Source: Atribacteria bacterium SCGC AAA255-N14
GTDB taxonomy: Bacteria > Atribacterota > JS1 > SB-45 > 34-128
Direction of reading: 5' to 3'
DNA length: 8,674 nucleotides
NCBI GenBank assembly: GCA_000405345.1
Contig: ASPC01000057.1
Coordinates: forward strand, 1-8,674
A program made the position numbers and the translations under genes. Positions 7,638 through 8,674 of this stretch are shown here, in pieces; position 1 is the first letter of the stretch; every line of letters begins with the position of its first letter. The notes below the pieces were generated by a model. The model had not been told where the DNA came from, made no database searches, and saw nothing but the letters and a program-made list of their open reading frames with translations.

Positions 7638-7711
7638 AGAACAATAAAAACTAATGATTAGTGTGTGATAAGTTACGAGTTTCGGGTTATAAGTACAAGT
7701 TAATTAAATTG

Positions 7712-7790
7712 ACTGGTAGACCGGAAGACCGGGTGACTGGTAGATTGACTAACTAATATAATCGGTAAATCGGTCAATTGGTAGATTGGT
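7712..7790. repeat. 8-bp-period array (10 octads) ending in the tRNA-Leu 3' end
   Basis: Ten octads run in one register. Examples are ACTGGTAG (7712 and again 7736), ACCGGGTG (7728) and AATCGGTA (7760). The final unit GATTGGT(G) supplies the complement of the tRNA discriminator and CCA. These are the same unit type as the arrays before rqcP. On the minus strand the units read as ACCAAT- or ACCGAT-like, and lie directly downstream of the tRNA. Confidence 0.75.
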
Positions 7791-7873
7791 GCCGGGAGGG
7801 GGATTTGAACCCCCACAAGCAAAAGCTCACCAGCCCCTCAAGCTGGCGCGTCTACCTATTCCGCCATCCCGGC
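7787..7873 (-). tRNA. tRNA-Leu (anticodon GAG)
   Basis: Read on the minus strand, the 7-bp acceptor stem is GCCGGGA paired with TCCCGGC. The D arm is GCG/CGC around AATAGGTAG. The anticodon stem CCAGC/GCTGG encloses TTGAGGG, giving anticodon GAG with G37. A class II variable arm (GAGC-TTTT-GCTT) and a T arm GGGGG-TTCAAAT-CCCCC follow. The discriminator is A, and CCA is encoded at 7789-7787. It should read CUC and CUU leucine codons. No good minus-strand promoter was found; the region upstream (above 7874) is repeat array, with only a TATATT (7887-7882) near. Confidence 0.96.
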
Positions 7874-7889
7874 AAAATCTTAATATAAT

Positions 7890-8005
7890 TAAATTAGTCG
7901 TTAGCATATGATTAGCGTATAGCGTTTAGCGTATAGGCTAAATCCATAAACTAAAAGCTTAAAGCTAAAAGCGAAAAACCATAATTCAAAATTCAAAACA
8001 TTTTT
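7890..8005. repeat. Heptad-periodic array upstream of tRNA-Leu (family A and its flank)
   Basis: From 7894 to 8005 sixteen heptads stay in one register: GCGTATA (7915, 7929) and GCGTTTA (7922), then GCTTAAA, GCTAAAA, GCGAAAA (7957-7977), then TTCAAAA twice (7985-7998). It holds the 20-bp core GCGAAAAACCATAATTCAAA (7971-7990); identity with 3878-3906 extends to 29 bp. On the minus strand it ends with ATGCTAACGACTAATTTA (7907-7890), identical to 2228-2245 upstream of lysS. There is only one arm here, so no hairpin forms. Confidence 0.75.
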
Positions 8006-8018
8006 ATAACCAATAAGG

Positions 8019-8114
8019 TTTCCAGAATTCAGAAGTCAGAAGGAAGTACAATAATTTCATATATAATATAAGTTATTCTGAATACTGGATTCTGGCTCCT
8101 GGCTTCTATTTTCT
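8019..8114. repeat. Heptad-periodic inverted repeat (family B), copy 2
   Basis: The left arm 8019-8046 has units TTTCCAG, AATTCAG, AAGTCAG. The right arm 8073-8114 has units TTATTCT, GGATTCT, GGCTCCT. Bases 8022-8041 pair with 8076-8095 at 17 of 20 positions around a loop of 34 bases. The right arm runs into the stop codon of the peptide transporter gene (8114-8116), so on the minus strand it would form the start of that mRNA's 3' region and might act as a terminator or stabilising hairpin. Confidence 0.65.
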
Positions 8115-8674
8115 TATTTTCTCAAATGACAGGCTACATAATGTCCGCCATTTATATCGATTAATTCAGGCTCTTCCTGACTGCAAATTGGTATAGCGTA
8201 TTTACATCTCGGATGAAAACGGCAACCCTTAGGAGGGTTAAACGGGCTTGGAACATCTCCCTCTAAAACAATTCTTTGTCTGTTTAGAGTGGGATCAGGG
8301 ATGGGCACTGCTGAAAGGAGTGCTTCCGTATAAGGATGTTGAGAGTTATCATATAATTCATAAGTTGAGGTCAGCTCTACAATCTTACCCAAATACATTA
8401 CTGCAACTCTATCAGAAATGTGTTTTACCACACTTAAATCGTGAGCAATAAATAAATAAGTAAGTTTAAATTCCTCTTGTAAATCTTCTAATAAATTTAT
8501 TACCTGGGCTTGGATAGAAACATCTAGCGCCGATACGGGTTCATCACAAATTACTAATTTAGGATTCAGGGCCAAAGCTCGGGCTATTCCAATTCTTTGT
8601 CTTTGTCCTCCACTAAATTCATGAGGGTATCTTCTTACATGTCCAGCATTTAAGCCCACAGTTTCTAATAAATC
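8114..8674 (-). CDS. Oligopeptide/dipeptide ABC transporter ATP-binding protein (OppF/DppF type), N-terminal part outside window
   Basis: This is the C-terminal 186 residues of an ATPase that powers peptide import with membrane subunits of the OppBC/DppBC kind, on the cytoplasmic face. The frame is open to the right edge (DLLETVGLN...), so about 140 residues with Walker A are missing. Seen are the ABC signature [15 protein letters not shown], Walker [13 protein letters not shown], and the switch histidine in IAHDLSVV. The peptide-transporter C-terminal extension follows ([36 protein letters not shown]). That extension carries four cysteines at visible positions 151, 157, 164 and 182, conserved in many family members and reported to hold an Fe-S cluster in a related OppD. 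The stop is TAA at 8116-8114. OppF/DppF is more likely than OppD from the [15 protein letters not shown] wording, but the exact subunit and substrate cannot be fixed. Confidence 0.93.
   Translation of the reverse strand, partial: DLLETVGLNAGHVRRYPHEFSGGQRQRIGIARALALNPKLVICDEPVSALDVSIQAQVINLLEDLQEEFKLTYLFIAHDLSVVKHISDRVAVMYLGKIVELTSTYELYDNSQHPYTEALLSAVPIPDPTLNRQRIVLEGDVPSPFNPPKGCRFHPRCKYAIPICSQEEPELIDINGGHYVACHLRK

Noticed and set aside
7650..7662. Palindrome ACTAATGATTAGT as a terminator for ftsB
   Set aside because: Six-bp AT-rich arms with no T tract; too weak to call.
7874..7910. Minus-strand promoter for tRNA-Leu
   Set aside because: TATATT at 7887-7882 has no -35-like hexamer at 16-18 bp; not good enough to annotate.
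8248..8451. 67-codon plus-strand open frame
   Set aside because: It lies wholly inside the opposite-strand peptide transporter ATPase gene and resembles no known family.

Overview
The window is AT-rich bacterial chromosome of ordinary housekeeping content. Gene ends are tight and the start sites mostly carry Shine-Dalgarno (SD) sequences. The mixture (an RqcP/YabO-type S4 protein, greA next to lysS, eno followed directly by an FtsB/DivIC-like gene, MgtE) fits a low-GC, Firmicutes-like bacterium or a deep-branching uncultivated lineage such as Atribacterota. This placement is inference from gene content and composition only.

Layout. Bases 1-905 hold the 3' part of a PLP-dependent alpha-oxoamine synthase. 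Next come a consensus sigma-70-type promoter and a terminator-like hairpin, then greA (1253-1727), which is broken by one extra A in an A7 run and followed by a second terminator hairpin. A 560-bp spacer leads to lysS (2291-3772). A 340-bp repeat-filled spacer precedes rqcP (4116-4382), and a 200-bp spacer precedes mgtE (4579-5946). Enolase (6036-7316) is followed after one base by an FtsB/DivIC-like gene (7318-7605). A tRNA-Leu(GAG) gene lies on the minus strand (7787-7873). The right edge holds the 3' part of an OppF/DppF-type peptide ABC transporter ATPase on the minus strand.

The genes are core functions: transcript cleavage by GreA; tRNA charging, tRNA-Leu and rescue of stalled 50S subunits (lysS, tRNA-Leu, rqcP); glycolysis (eno); division (ftsB); Mg2+ uptake (mgtE); and peptide import. 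Only eno-ftsB looks clearly translationally coupled.

The unusual part is between the genes. Almost every spacer downstream of greA consists of degenerate arrays with a 7-bp period, or in three places an 8-bp period. I saw this by phasing the sequence by hand. The arrays fall into recognisable families that occur in the same order at several loci. Some form large imperfect inverted repeats. They run almost exactly from gene end to gene start; one ends inside the CCA tail of the tRNA. They resemble in principle the heptanucleotide STRR repeats of cyanobacteria, but they are more degenerate and of several families. They are the best candidate here for something undescribed.
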